A stretch of 64,000 nt of DNA from Panaeolus papilionaceus (lineage: Eukaryota > Basidiomycota > Agaricomycetes > Agaricales). The notes below the pieces were generated by a model that did no database searches, was not told the DNA's origin, and saw only the letters and a list, made by a program, of their open reading frames with translations. Shown one piece after another: positions 11,836-23,264 of this stretch (within the stretch, counting starts at the first letter, position 1; each line of letters opens with the position of its first letter). The translations under genes and the position numbers were made by a program. The stretch is taken from the NCBI GenBank assembly GCA_015501605.1, contig JADNRZ010000011.1, positions 806,001 through 870,000 of the forward strand, read 5' to 3'.

Positions 11836-13472
11836 TCATCGCCTATCGTCCGAGGCGTCGTCATCATCATCACCAACACCATCTTCGCCCTCATCCCCAC
11901 CTGCACCGATCTGGGCCGGCAACCTCTCAATATCTCCATCATCATCCTCGCCTCCATCTACATCGCATGTAAAATAGTTGCCTGGTATGACGGCTGGGCA
12001 GCCTTCGGTATCTGTAGTGCAGGAGGCGAGTGGCATTTATGGAATAAGGAATAAAGGTCAGCTCTAACTCGTATTGAAAAGAAAAGGGAAGAAGACAGAA
12101 GTTCACCTCGATGTACAGGACAATCATCCTCATCATCACAACACCTTATACAAGCCCTTGCACCCGCCGGTTCGATTAGTTCGACATAATGATTAAACCT
12201 ACGTTGTGCGGATTGACCCATACACATGGTGAGGAAAGGATTAATATTCACAGGTTAGATAAAACTTGAATCGAAGAAACAAATGTACACTCACCCCCTA
12301 CACACACTCCCCTCGGGATTTCCCCTCCCCCCCTCTCCACCACTCGAATCGTACTGGCCTCCCGCATCGTCTGGGTCAAGTCGATCGAGGGTTTCAGGGT
12401 TGATACAACCCGTTACTAAGCAATATTAGCGTCAGTTCTCGTCTCGAATTCAAAGGAAAGGATTTGAATTTAAAGGGAAGGGAATCGAAGAATGAAAGAA
12501 AAAACACCACAAACCCACATTGAGCCCATCGTCCCCCACCCCTCCCCACCCCCGTCGCATACTCCACCACACTCCAAAAATCAGGCGAAAACACCCCCTG
12601 TTCCTGTGAATACCGCGCACTCTGCGAGCAGTACGTCGTTGTGCCGCCTGGTTGTTCTGATTCGCCGATGTCGGTGGACATGGACCTTCGTTAACAGGTG
12701 GGTGTTAGTTGATATTTTTGGATAGAGGGGAGAGGGGGAGGGAGGGGTCTTACAGTGGTACGATGAGGCTGTTTATAGCATGAATTTTTTTTATTAATGT
12801 TGAAAAAAAGTCGTCTCAGCCCATCTCGATGCACACTACACGAAAACTACACTCACCAATACTCATGCTCCGAATCAACAACCACCGTATTCCTCGGATC
12901 GCCCTGATCAGGTTGGCGTTTCGCCTTTCCTTCCGCCTTTCCCTGAACCTCCTCCTCCTTCTCATTCCCATCGCCAAAGCTTGAGCCAGGGGTTCGTCGT
13001 CCACCAGCAGAGGCACTGGAAGGAGCCACCACCCCCCGCCAGCGCCATAAACTCGTACTACGTGGTCTGTCCGCGCGGGTGTTCCATGTTTTTGTAGTGG
13101 TCGAACCCGAACCGGAAACAGAATCTGAGGTGGGTGTATACCCGACCCCACCTACAGCTACAGGATCCCTGCGTCCCTTCCCCTCAACATGAGTATGAGG
13201 GTGTGCACGCCTAGCCACCCCATAACTCAAAGCACCGGAAAACCTCGCCAAATGCGGAATCGCCTGAGGTGTGAGGACTCGAAAGCCTTGGAGGGTCGAG
13301 TTTAGCCTACAGCAACAAAGTCAGTGGCGGTTAGGGGTATATTCATGTTCGAATAAGCACAATACCTACGAGAGAAATATGATACATACTTTACTGGTAC
13401 ACCCCATACCATGTCCACATTCGAGATAAGAATCATAAGAGCGGGGAGTAGGGAGAAGGAGAGAGCGTGCAT
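11836..13472 (-). CDS. Secreted Cys-rich fungal protein of unknown function
   Basis: Seven exons on the reverse strand: 13472-13390, 13306-12857, 12768-12754, 12685-12519, 12415-12295, 12198-12107, 12011-11836. They sum to 1,104 nt (367 aa) with all phases consistent. A signal peptide covers about residues 1-23. A long low-complexity Ser/Gly/Arg region follows. The conserved C-terminal half has a TGCINPE segment, GGQYDS, GNPEGSVC, a FNHYVELIEPA stretch, a CIRCCDDEDDCP cluster and TEGCPAVIPGNYF. I remember this arrangement from uncharacterised secreted proteins of basidiomycetes. The third exon is only 15 nt, yet has good splice signals and is required for frame. The protein ends in an Asp/Glu-rich tail of about 35 residues. 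Function unknown; disulfide-rich extracellular role inferred. Confidence 0.85.
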
Positions 13473-13976
13473 CTTGATTCAGGGTACAGGCCTTGTCCGG
13501 GATTTCAATTTGTTGTATGAGGAGAACCGAGCTGACCAGCACAGCAATCTTGAGTTTGAATTTACTTATGGGCCCCGGGCGATATCAATATCACCGAATT
13601 TAGTGACGCAGAACGCCTAAAAGCGAGTCTCTGTAAGCAAAAGTGCTTCGATGATCTCTAATAAACCAAACCTCACTTGAGCGTTTCTCTGGAACACGCC
13701 AACCAAGAATCAAGGTAACACGTACACCAGGTACTGTCAAATAAATGAATATAGAGGATGGAGTTTTGAGTGCGTCGGTGATGGGCGGGTGGAGGTGGAA
13801 GTGGAAGTAGAAGGAAGGAAGGAGAGACTTTTCTTCACTCATCTCAGTTCTTCTGGATGATCACCACGCTAGGTTTTCACAATTCACATTCTGATCACGA
13901 CACCTACCACGCCTTCAGGTCTCAAGAGCCAAAAAAACACCCCCACAAAACACCCCCACAAAAAAAAAAACAATCT

Positions 13977-13982
13977 AAAAAA
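13977..13982 (-). terminator. RNA polymerase III T-tract downstream of tRNA-Thr
   Basis: A run of six T on the reverse strand begins 20 nt past the tRNA 3' end; a longer T run follows near 13960-13970. This is the expected Pol III termination signal. Confidence 0.6.
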
Positions 13983-14002
13983 CAACTTGATCCACACAGA
14001 AT

Positions 14003-14074
14003 TCCTTCTAGCCGACTCGAACGACTGACCTCGTCATTACTAGTGACGCGCTCTACCAACTGAGCTAAGAAGGA
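14003..14074 (-). tRNA. tRNA-Thr (anticodon AGT), intronless
   Basis: The 72-nt reverse-strand sequence folds as a complete cloverleaf. The 7-bp acceptor stem is TCCTTCT/AGAAGGA. The D arm is GCTC/GAGC, and the anticodon stem CGTCA/TGACG closes a CTAGTAA loop with AGT at positions 34-36. The variable loop has five bases, and the T arm is AGTCG/CGGCT with loop TTCGAGT. T8 and A9 are present. AGT (read as inosine-GU) decodes threonine codons. The first pair is U-A rather than G-C. Confidence 0.93.
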
Positions 14075-14912
14075 TATGTTTTGATTAGGGTTGGGCCGTG
14101 ACCCTGGAGTGAATCTCACTTCGCTGCCACTTGTGAGTTCACGATGCAGTGCTTCAACAAAAAAAAAGAAGAAGAAAAGAATTGAGCGAACATATCTTTA
14201 AAAAGAAAGGGAGCGCCCTCATCCACAAAATATGTTTCCCCGGTCACTTCGATGGCTTCTAACAGATCCTCCTTGAACTCCTCGTCCGGTTTCCGAGCAG
14301 TTGTAGGAGACTCTGGAGGCGGCAACACTGAAGGCCACATCGCGCCTGGTATCCTCATTATTGATGCTGCCCATACTCTTCATTGGGTCGAAAATTTCCT
14401 CAGTGACATGGGACTCAGGGGAATCGATGACGAGGGGTATGTGTCCGTTTTGTGAAACGCTCACGGCGGGAATTGGTTCACTGAGTTGTTGTTCGTCATA
14501 AAGGTGAGCTTCGAGGCTTGAGCAGGGTCGGCATTTATATACTCACGGTACTTTATCTGATTGGTCCAGTGACATACGTAATGATGATTATCGGTGTGAT
14601 AAGCTTTCGACACCAAATGGCTCCGCGATAACTGAGTGTAGTCAATAGGAGGCCCCAGAGGGTTAATAGATAGATAGATGGTATTTGCCAAGAGCCCGCA
14701 CCAATTTCCAATTTCATGTTCATACAACAATTTATATTGAATTCTGCGTACAACATCACTTGGTATACATTCGTAGAGTTTGTCACTTTCTCCCCATCTT
14801 TTCTTTCAAACCTACAATTTCGATATATCAGAAACCACATTGACACATCATCTGGGACCTAGGCACTCAAAACGATCGGAGATCGTCTTCGCACCGAGGC
14901 CAACTTGAACGA

Positions 14913-15581
14913 TCAAGCAGGAGTGAGAGTAAAGTACGATTCAGGATAGTCCATCATGTGAGTAGGCTTAACAACGAGCTAGCGAAAATCATTCAGCCGC
15001 GCAAGACTTATTCTAACACACAACCCACTACTCACGACTGGACCAATGTCACTATCATCATAGATGAACAAATTAGCACCGTTCTCAGGGACGAAACTGC
15101 GGCCAATGATTAGCACATCTATGCACTATTGAATAAATGACGACTAACCGGTATACAGACTGTCCATTGTCCCCAGGGGACGGGAGGACCCGCCAGCTGA
15201 ACGGCTTTTCGGACCAAATGACCCGCGTACCTTCCTCTGCGTCCTGAATTTTTTTTTTAAAAAAAGGTGAGTTTCCAATTTGATGCGAAGAATGACTTTG
15301 GGATATGTCAACGCACGGGGGGCAAAGCGAGAAAGCAGCCAGCGGGCCCAGTAATGGAAACTACGATCTCCTCGTTATCAACGGGATCGCTGAAAGTTAG
15401 GACCTATCGCACGAATTAGTGTCGGGCTCCTACTCTTAGAAAACTGGTTACACACAGAGTCCGGGGGAAAAAAATGGGCGGCAGGCCGAGTATCGACGAT
15501 GCGACCAGGTACTTCTTGTTCGGTGACGGGGGAGAAATGTGTCTTCAGGCTCTTGAGACGGTATTCAGTGGGTGGTGGCAT
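14913..15581 (-). CDS. Small cytoplasmic protein family, array copy 1 (intact)
   Basis: Five exons: 15581-15456, 15403-15317, 15243-15149, 15096-15036, 14978-14913; 435 nt, 144 aa, all phases consistent. There is no signal peptide. Conserved phrases across the array are TEYRLKS near the start, LTFSDPV and SITGPAGCFLALP in exon 2, GTRVIWSEKPFSWRVLP in exon 3, FVPENGANLFIYDDSDIG in exon 4 and YFTLTPA at the end. Regularly spaced strands with W-x-V-x-P and a final L-V-V-K-P...YF-x-x-TP recall beta-trefoil fungal inhibitors and lectins, but I cannot name the family; treat as unassigned. A TATAAAT lies at 15679-15673, about 92 bp upstream. It is one of three undamaged members. Confidence 0.85.
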
Positions 15582-15672
15582 GGTAGTGCGAGATGATACT
15601 ATTAGACGAGGCTTAGTATGTGAGGTTAACTTCTGAAGATGAAGCTGGAGATGTAGAGACCCAAATCAGACT

Positions 15673-15679
15673 ATTTATA
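15673..15679 (-). promoter_or_regulatory. TATA box of array gene copy 1
   Basis: TATAAAT on the reverse strand. The same motif in the same place precedes copies 2, 3, 4 and 5 (about 26856, 32938, 34565 and 38050), so the core promoter was duplicated with the gene. Confidence 0.6.
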
Positions 15680-15771
15680 CTCTTTCCAGCACTGTGGCCC
15701 AGCACTCCTCCTTCCATACCTGCTTCACCTGTGTCGAACTACTGACTGATAAAATGGACCAATCAGCATAA

Positions 15772-16435
15772 GAGTCTGTTTAGCAACGAGTATATGGAGA
15801 ATACAACTGTATTCTCGTTGCCTGTATTCCAGTGTGGCTATTTTAGGTCGGAAGCGAACAGTGTTCGCTATTCGGCTGTCTCCCTTTCTGAACATCTGAA
15901 CGTCATTACCTGTCATAGTCGTATAGATGGGAAGCGATAAGATAGACCTATTGCACACTCCCCTCACCTACAACACATGTTTTGGGGATGTATAAAGCTG
16001 CATATCAACACATAGGCAGTTGCAATCATAATGATTCGTCGCTGCTCTGAGGTCAGAGTGGTTATATGTGTGTGCTTAGAGGTTTGAGGAGAATGTCAAA
16101 GTGGTATCTTATCACATCCGATCTATATTATGGTGACAGGTAACGACGTTTCGATGTTTAGAAAGAGAGACAGCCGAATAGCGAACGCTGTTCGCTTCCG
16201 AGCTAAAATAGCCACACTGGAATACTATCATCAACCAGCACCTCGTGCACACCAGTACCTCGTGCGCGTTACGTTTTTGGCGTTGAATTTGTCACGGTCG
16301 TAGAAATTTCGTGACGTCTGCCTGCCAAATTTGTGACCGCACGAGGTGGTGGTGACGCACGAGGTGCTGGTTGATGATAGTACAGGCAACGAGAATACAG
16401 TTGTATTCTCCATATTCTCGTTGCTAAACAGACCC
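15772..16435. mobile_element. PIF/Harbinger (Tourist-like) MITE with a nested insertion
   Basis: Long terminal inverted repeats (over 120 bp each) start GRGTCTGTTTAGCAACGAG and are flanked by TAA (15769-15771 and 16436-16438). A GGGTCTGTTT-like terminus with a TWA duplication is characteristic of PIF/Harbinger and Tourist MITEs. Paralogous blocks (for example around 26955 and 33035) lack the element, giving empty sites. Without the nested 156-bp element the length is about 506 bp. No coding capacity. Confidence 0.75.
16225..16380. mobile_element. 156-bp palindromic MITE, TA target, nested in the Harbinger-like MITE
   Basis: Inverted ends CTATCATCAACCAGCACC run inward, and TA is duplicated on both sides (16223-16224, 16381-16382). 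It splits the right TIR of the host element: the sequence on either side rejoins to match the intact left TIR at about 15818-15830. TA duplication points to Tc1/mariner-type mobilisation. A related copy is at 33477-33615. Confidence 0.8.
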
Positions 16436-17244
16436 TAATAATGATTCTTTGTCGAATTCCACTGTCCGCCACTTCCTTTCGATTTTTGAACCCCATTACC
16501 CTATTACGAGCACTCAATCGTTTCTATGGGTCTCAATGCTCATTGGTTCTCACCCTCATTTCCGTCTGCATTTTGGTCCTTGAGTGGGAGCTGGTTATGT
16601 AGAACTTGGTTCTCAACTGCCACATATAATTACATTCCAGATGTTTGTCTTGCGAGTTAAGCAGAACTAAGGCGCTCTTTAGTGGAATAATGAACAAACA
16701 CAATGGATTACCCATGAAGATTCTAGTAATTCTAGTAACGTCTTAATAAAAGCAGTGAATAACTTTCAATCCTTGAATTTTGATTTATGATTCTCGTGTA
16801 CAATGTGTTGCTGCTGAATTTTGACCAAGTTCACAGGTAAATGGCAAGTGGCAATCATAACAGGGTGGTGGGAAGTAGGTCATGAACGAACATCTGGTGT
16901 CGACAATCCTATACTAACCGCTGTGAGTCAGTCGCGGGGTGCTCACCGCCCACCGCCTTATCGATGGAATCATTGGAATGCCACAACTGGCTTGGAGACA
17001 AGTTCTACTCGCTCGGCGCAATCAAATGCCGAATCTCAAATCCATCAATTGAGCCCTGCAGTATTAGACGTAATCGAACCCTCATTTGACATTCACGTAC
17101 ATCGTGCTCCACAGTTTACAATTGAATGGTCTGTTATTCGTGGGCCCTGCTATCTTTGCGAGATGGATTAGCTAATTTAGCTTCCATTCAGAATACCAAT
17201 GAATAGAGCGCCGCTATCTGTTCCTGGTTGTTGAAACCTGAAAC

Positions 17245-18411
17245 TGGGGTTGGACAATTCCTGCAGTGCGTGATGTCAATGTCACAATGATTCAGACTGT
17301 GTGACATACCAAATACTTGAGACAAGTCTGCTCTGTCGTCTACAACCATCTACACCGTATAAAATAGTTATCAGACGTTTAATATATGTATTTCAAACAT
17401 ATTAAGTATGTTATTGTGAAATTTAATATTCCACACAGCTCATATACTCAAAAACAAGCCTTTTCCCTGCCAAATTCAACGTGAAAATCAAGCAGCATGA
17501 TAGAGCCCCAGGATTTGAATATGAATGAAAATGTTTATACTAAGATATTCATAATTTCCATGTCCGGTTAACGCTACGCTTTTTTAAAAAACGAAACACT
17601 TCATTTAGCCCCATTTTCGTCTCAAAATTAAGTGTTTGAGGGCCATAACGGAGAAATTTAAATTTGAAAAAAGCGTAGCGTGATAGACCTAACATTTTTA
17701 TGTGCCTTAGAATTTTATTTCATGTAAATCGGTGAAGAACCTGAGGAGTTATGATCTTGTAGTTTTTTGGTGTCAAATGGAGCGCATCAACAGCGCGCAA
17801 CAGCACGCGCCTTATCAGTCAGGGGCGCGAAACACGCATCAGGGACACCGCCGCAGACATGTATTGCGTCGCGTTGCATACCTTCCCTCTCCACACTAGC
17901 GCAACACATGTATGCACATGTGATAGTCATGTATGTATGTAAATACACATTTTTCGAGTCTTTTCGTTGCGTTTTGAGGTCTTCCGCCTAGTGTAAGTTC
18001 TGTACACAGCAGATGAGTATCTCACTGATTTAACTTGAGATTAATGTTTTCTATAGATGACTATTAATACTACTGTTATACTTTACTATTGGACTGGCTC
18101 TACAAGGCCTAGACTCAGTAAGCGACAGAAACAGAATCACACAGCTGGTAAAATGGGTGGCAAAAACATGAGTGAGTCCCAACATCTTTGTTTGTTCATT
18201 GAATCACACATTTTGAATATTCGTAGACCATTCACAATTAATCCTGGTGCTATTTAGGTTCTACATGGTAACTAGAGTGATATCCTGTAAAAAATTTGGG
18301 TAGAAAGATGTTATCGCTCGCAGAAGAGACTTGTCTCAACATTGGTGACAGATTCAGGGTTGTGACAGCTTGTAACGCTGCCGCAACAGTGACGGGAATT
18401 GTCCAACCCCA
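17245..18411. mobile_element. Inverted-repeat element, 1,167 bp, 7-bp target duplication
   Basis: Ends are TGGGGTTGGACAATTCC and its inverse. The flanking direct repeat is CTGAAAC (17238-17244 and 18412-18418). The paralogous block at about 27750 reads straight through this point and is the empty site. Inside lies a 110-bp palindrome (about 17570-17690) with ACGCTACGCTTTTTT arms. No transposase is recognisable; superfamily unassigned. Confidence 0.7.
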
Positions 18412-18772
18412 CTGAAACCGTTCCCCCTTCTTTAGCGGTACGTACCCAACACAGGTTCCTTGAGTATACTTATTCACCTCTGAGCACTCCCTCTTGATAT
18501 TTCTCCTTCCGAGTACTCAGGTACAGTATGTAACCGTCATGTGACACACCAAAAATGAATAAATTAAATAAAAGTTCGAATACATAACGAAAATACATGA
18601 AACAAAATTCTACGTATAGCAACAAGTCCATAAAATGTTCGTATGAAATATCTAAGCGGAAAATGAAGAGGATGAGGAGAAAATAAAAAAATGGTGGTGA
18701 AATGCGATTTGATGGCATTCCCACTATTTGACACACCGGCCAAAATAAGGCCGGAACCGATGATTGATCACA

Positions 18773-19088
18773 TCAATCATCCTCGGTCTCTTCCTCCTCC
18801 GAGCCCCTATCCTCGTCCTCAGCATCCTCATCCTCCCCGCTGCTGTCCTCCTCATCCTCGGCATACCAGTCTCCTCGTAGTGAATATCCGAGACACGGAT
18901 GGCAATCTTTCGAAGGCCGCAGGGCACATAGCTGGTCTTGGGACCCCGAGCGAGCTCCTGTTCATCATGGTACATGTCGACTGCGATTTCGTAGAGATGC
19001 TCCTTCGTTGTCATCTCTTGATAGGCGGCAGCAGGGAGCAGGGATTCGACGCTTCGGTTTATGAGTTTGTCGAGCCATGGCAGTGTGT
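18773..19088 (-). pseudogene. Frameshifted remnant of a transposase-like HTH protein
   Basis: A reverse-strand frame reads a helical segment with EHLYEIAVDMYHDEQELARG and GLRKIAIRV, which resembles the N-terminal helix-turn-helix of pogo/Tigger-type transposases. About 18865 the sensible frame shifts by one base into a strongly acidic tail (Glu/Asp-rich, ending DD-stop at 18775-18773). No catalytic DDE region is nearby. A GTATGC donor at the junction does not fix the frame. Family assignment is weak. Confidence 0.35.
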
Positions 19089-19090
19089 TG

Positions 19091-20960
19091 TGGGGTTGAA
19101 ATGGGCTGCTACTACAGTAGCACTTTATAACTAATTTTAATCATTGAATATTTGTATTATAATAGGTCTAGGCATCGCAAATATGACTATTTCACTCTCA
19201 ATCTTGCATCACATATACCCCTACTTACCCTCAAAAATCTGGTACATGCTTCATATGCCTGTGCTTGCGTGTTATTGCACAGTAGGCCAATACATTTTTG
19301 TGAAGGGCCATTTTCACACAATCCAATTTCATTGATTCATGTATATTAATCGACACAAACAACTTCTAGCCTCGTGACTTTGTATATACATGCGCCACTA
19401 CGTATTAATGAAGACGCGTGCATAAAACCAAGTGCGCGTCCCCGTATACCTGCGCGCGCGCAGGCTTTCTGCCTCACTGTGTCAAGTTGTAGGGGTGTGT
19501 CACATGACGGTGAGACACTGTAATAATTATGTCGCAAAATTCGCACCGCCGTTACAGCGCGTCACGACGGCTTGTAACCGCGTCCAACACTGGTAGCACA
19601 AATTGCCAGTTGTAATGCATCCGAACAGGGTGTTCTAGTGCTCTAACGGTGCCGGGAACGGTCTAAAACGGTCTGCAACAAACGGCCGGGTGCCGTTTCA
19701 ACCCGAAATGGCAAACGGCGGGCCGTTACAGCGGCATTCAACGGCGCTGTCCGTTACATAGGATATGATTCACACAAAATTTTCAACTTTCACGGCCGTC
19801 TTAAGGCTGCCTTTTTCAATACACGACACCTACGTATGTATGACACAACGAGATGACAAACCAAGTCATAATACAAGTTGTTTTGGTATCGCGACGCTTG
19901 CTTCCACAGTAATGCAAGGGTAATGTCTGTACTTATGGTGCAACCAATGAGCCTCTTAATAATATCGACAACTTCGAGTTAAAAGCGGTGAAAAGTGGCG
20001 TCAGCTGCAAGCCAAAGAGGCATTTTCATTTATTTTTACGAGCACTTCGTGTGCTTCCCCTTACCCGACAGTGAAAATTGATCACAACTGACAATTAGTT
20101 TGGCTGAGGTGGATCGTCAGGCACTTCTGCGATCTTCTGAACGTTCTATCGAACCCGAGTACAAGTGCAGGAGGCTGGAGAGGTTAAAGGGAGACATAAG
20201 AGATGATGAAGGGAGATGATATCTATCTGCCTCGACTGCTGCGATTTGATTTTAATTGAGAGGATGCAATGCGATGGGTGAACGTGATGCAGGTGATGTT
20301 GGTCAATGATCAGCAGAAGAAGATGAGCTGATATGAACATACTGGGGCTCCAGATATGAAATTCGTCGACTCGACCTCTGAGAAGCCTATCGAGGATGGA
20401 TTCAGACAATGGCACAAAATCACTGGAGGTAGCCACAACCTTGCCTTCATAATTGCGTTTGTATTTCCCGAGGCGAATGTATAGAATTATAGTATCATTA
20501 TGTACTTCAAAACTAAATTGGAATCTTGAATGAAATGATCACGACCGCAAACGTTGCACGTTTTTGGGGGATTAGAAGGCGGGAACGAAGCTGATGAACG
20601 CTCTAGAGCGCTCCGAAATGAGAAGATCTGTGCCCGCACAGATCTGTCTTCTTGGTCACGTGTGCGAGACCACATTCCACGTCCACGTCCTCTCTCTCTT
20701 TCCTTACTTACTCATTTATTCTTCTCTGTAAAACCACGGCGCTCATCCTAGCCCGCGTCCGTGGTTCATATTTACTTTTATTCCTTTTGCCCACCCTCCA
20801 CATTCCCCTTTTTTCCTTCATGTGTTTTTCTTCCTTGCTGACTATGTGTACGTAGGTAGCGAGAGCCGTCGATGGGGGCGCATCCGTCCACATCCTCGGC
20901 TCTCACACTGGGTCGGGAAACCGGTTCCACAACCGCTTTCCGCTCCCATTCCCCAACCAC
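19091..20960. other. No supported gene; GC-skewed repeat words
   Basis: About 19540-19760 is dense in CGTTAC, AACGGC and GCCGTT words. A reverse frame at 20146-20460 has a coding-like start (ATSSDFVPLSESILDRLL) that degenerates into low complexity and is probably a fragment. I see no other gene. Confidence 0.3.
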
Positions 20961-21433
20961 TCCTACCTACATACTCCTGGTCTCGCAACGGAAAGACGCA
21001 AGATGCTGCTGATAGCGCATGAGTTGCCTCGACGGTATCCATAGCAAGGGACATCAGTTGGGCAACATTTTCGTACTCTACCTTCACTAGGAACCTGCCC
21101 AGCGACGACAGAGGGACTGACGCTGATTGGAAGAATTAAGGATAGTGGACGCATGGGAATCGCTGTTGCTGCCACGAAGAACAAAGCAGGCAGCCTCATA
21201 ACTGATCCTAAATTCGATGTCAAAGGGAGACTTGATACGCTCGAAGGAACTCTCGATTCATTTCGAGTTCGGATAACCGATTTTTGGCCTGAGATCCGAA
21301 GCGATTGATGTATACTTACGGTGATACTTACAACTGTCGCTGAGGGAGTGAGTGCTAGATTCCGGTTTTGAGAAACAACGCTAGCGCTGAGGATATGACC
21401 GATGACGAACATGTTGCTGATGTTGGTGTCTGC

Positions 21434-23264
21434 TAGACTCGTGACGCAGTCCCTCACCCGAGGCGAAGCCTCCGTGAGGGACTGGCGAAGCGGGAAATCC
21501 CGTGGCAGGAGAACTTTTCATTCAAGATCGGTCATAGTATTCTTGAGCCAGTTCATGCCCAATAAGGCAGGTTTGAAGGGTGCCCGAGCGCACCTGCCTT
21601 ATTTGGTGAACGGTCTATTTTTAACTTGGTTAATTAGAGCGCGTCGCGTCGACAATATAGCATACGTACCTTCAATAGATGCACTTTAAACCAAAACCAC
21701 GATGAGTCTCCTCAACCCGGATCTCTCCGCAAAGCTCAAGATGCTCCGGGATGCTACTCCCGTTCAAATTTCCCTGATATCCTCTCAGAAATTGCCTCAG
21801 GAGCTATTGCCGCACACTTATATCAATAGTTTAACACCTGAGGAACGTGTTTTTTGCCATAGAGCCTCCCTCGTTTGCTGGTATGCAACGTCCAAAACAC
21901 AGGTGCCACGCAAAATGCAGCTCCGCACCATGGTTGCAGAAATATTTCATAAAAATGATGTCCTGGTATCCGCTGGGACAGGGAGCGGGAAAACTCTTCC
22001 TGTTGCACTTGCTGTATTACTACAGGACCCTGATGATCACCGGATCACGATCACAGTGTCACCGTTGAAGAGATTACAGTCTACCCAAGCCAACGAGTTT
22101 ATAAAGCGTTATGGAATACAAACAGTTGTTGTCAATGACACAACATCACGGGAGGACTTCTGGTGGAACGTGCGTTGTTCCCGAGTTTAAATAATTTATG
22201 TTGCAATTCATCGGATTTCAGGCTCATGTATTTGGGAACACCAAGAAGAACAATCTTGGGAAGACAGCGCAGATCATTATTTCAACTGTCGAACAGCTAT
22301 TCAGATCACCAGAGGGTCATTTCTCAAATCTCGCAGAAGGGCTCCGTGAGAAGAAGCACTTCCAGCGCAGGATCTCTCGCATCTGTGTCGGCGGGCTTTG
22401 CTCTACAAGGGTTGCAGGAGTTGGGGGAAGATCCATGGTGTCGGCTATTGATGTCATGTCAATGTCGTGATAAAGGGCACTATACGACCACATGCGAGAG
22501 TCTCGGGTTGCACCTAAGTCAGTGTCCAACAAGGTTGATGAAGCCGTGTCAGTGCTGGAAGGTGATGTGAGGTGCAATGGTGATTGCAATAAAGTTGAGT
22601 AATCCGGTACTGATAATGATGGATATTTGTAACTTTTAAAGACCATTAATTGATTTAGAAATTTTCTTGAGTGAACAACTAAGCTTACTATGAGTTTAAA
22701 CCATTTTCATTCACACGGAACATGGGAACATTGGAGATAGGGGCTATGCTTGGATGTGGTATGTTGTACGATGTTGATTCCCCAAGTACACTTGAACTAC
22801 TGGTGTATACGGGGGCAGAAAATACTCCAAGATGATCCTGAGGTACATTTGGGATAACATTTTCCCCTGGGTTGCGTTTGGCGCATGTCCTTGTTGATTT
22901 CTTCCGGTTGATGGAGCCTGCAACTGAGCCTGTGACTGATGTATGAGCAAATGTAGACTCAAAGGTCTGTTGCTGACTCCTTTCAGTGCCATTGGCAGGT
23001 GTTTTGGGTACTTTAAGTCTGAAACGAGGCAGCATGACGGGAAAGGTGGAAGTGTATTTTAAAAACACTAATTAACGCGTTGACGCGTACGCGTCATAAC
23101 TACTTAAAATGGCAAGTGCGCTTCAAACCTGCCTTATTGGGCATGAACTGGCTCAAGAAAACTATGAGTGATCGCTCGTGAAAAGTTGTCCTGCCACGGG
23201 ATTTCCCGCTTTACAGGTCCCTCACGGAGGCTTCGCCTCGAGTGAGGGGCCGGTCACAGGTCTA
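21434..23264. mobile_element. Mutator-like element (MULE) with captured helicase fragment, 1,831 bp
   Basis: Terminal inverted repeats of about 150 bp (21434-21583 and 23118-23264) share, among others, GCGGGAAATCCCGTGGCAGG and TTGAGCCAGTTCATGCCC. They are bounded by a perfect 9-bp direct repeat GGTGTCTGC (21425-21433, 23265-23273). Long TIRs with a 9-bp duplication are the hallmark of Mutator-type elements. The interior codes no MULE transposase but holds the 5' part of a RecQ-like helicase gene, as in Pack-MULEs. The outer TIR contains a palindrome around GAGGCGAAGCCTC. Confidence 0.8.
21702..22470 (+). pseudogene. 5' fragment of a RecQ/DEAD-type ATP-dependent helicase gene
   Basis: Exon 21702-22169 and exon 22222-22470 join in frame (239 codons). 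The Walker A motif is AGTGSGKT, followed by an SPLKRLQ segment (motif Ia region) and STVEQLF (Ib region). Sequence similarity stops just where the DExH box should follow RRISRICV, and the frame ends in unrelated residues. Motifs II-VI and the RecQ C-terminal region are absent, so no helicase activity is expected. The fragment lies entirely inside the MULE. Confidence 0.75.

Larger units (their letters stand above)
14461..17230. repeat. Block B, copy 1 of a segmental duplication
   Basis: Shares long stretches of clear identity with 24.46-27.76, 31.73-33.17, 34.01-35.28 and 36.72-38.9 kb. Conserved order: a left arm with GATAGATAGATAG and TTATATTGAATTCTGCGTAC, the small five-exon gene on the reverse strand, its TATA box, then a right arm containing GTCCGCCACTTCA and AACTGCCACATATA. 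Copy 1 is interrupted by inverted-repeat elements at 15772-16435 and 17245-18411; homology to copy 2 resumes after 18412. Confidence 0.85.

Noticed and set aside
14829..14960. Array protein likened to clitocypin/macrocypin inhibitors
   Set aside because: Remembered mycocypin motifs do not align; only the general beta-trefoil idea is kept, as inference.
16821..17171. 116-codon forward frame in block B right arm
   Set aside because: The equivalent frame is broken in the other block copies, so it is not conserved as protein.
18780..18870. Possible CRISPR-like or tandem repeat from regular CTC/ATC spacing
   Set aside because: It is the degenerate acidic-codon run of a decayed gene; there are no direct repeats with spacers, and CRISPR is not expected in a fungus.
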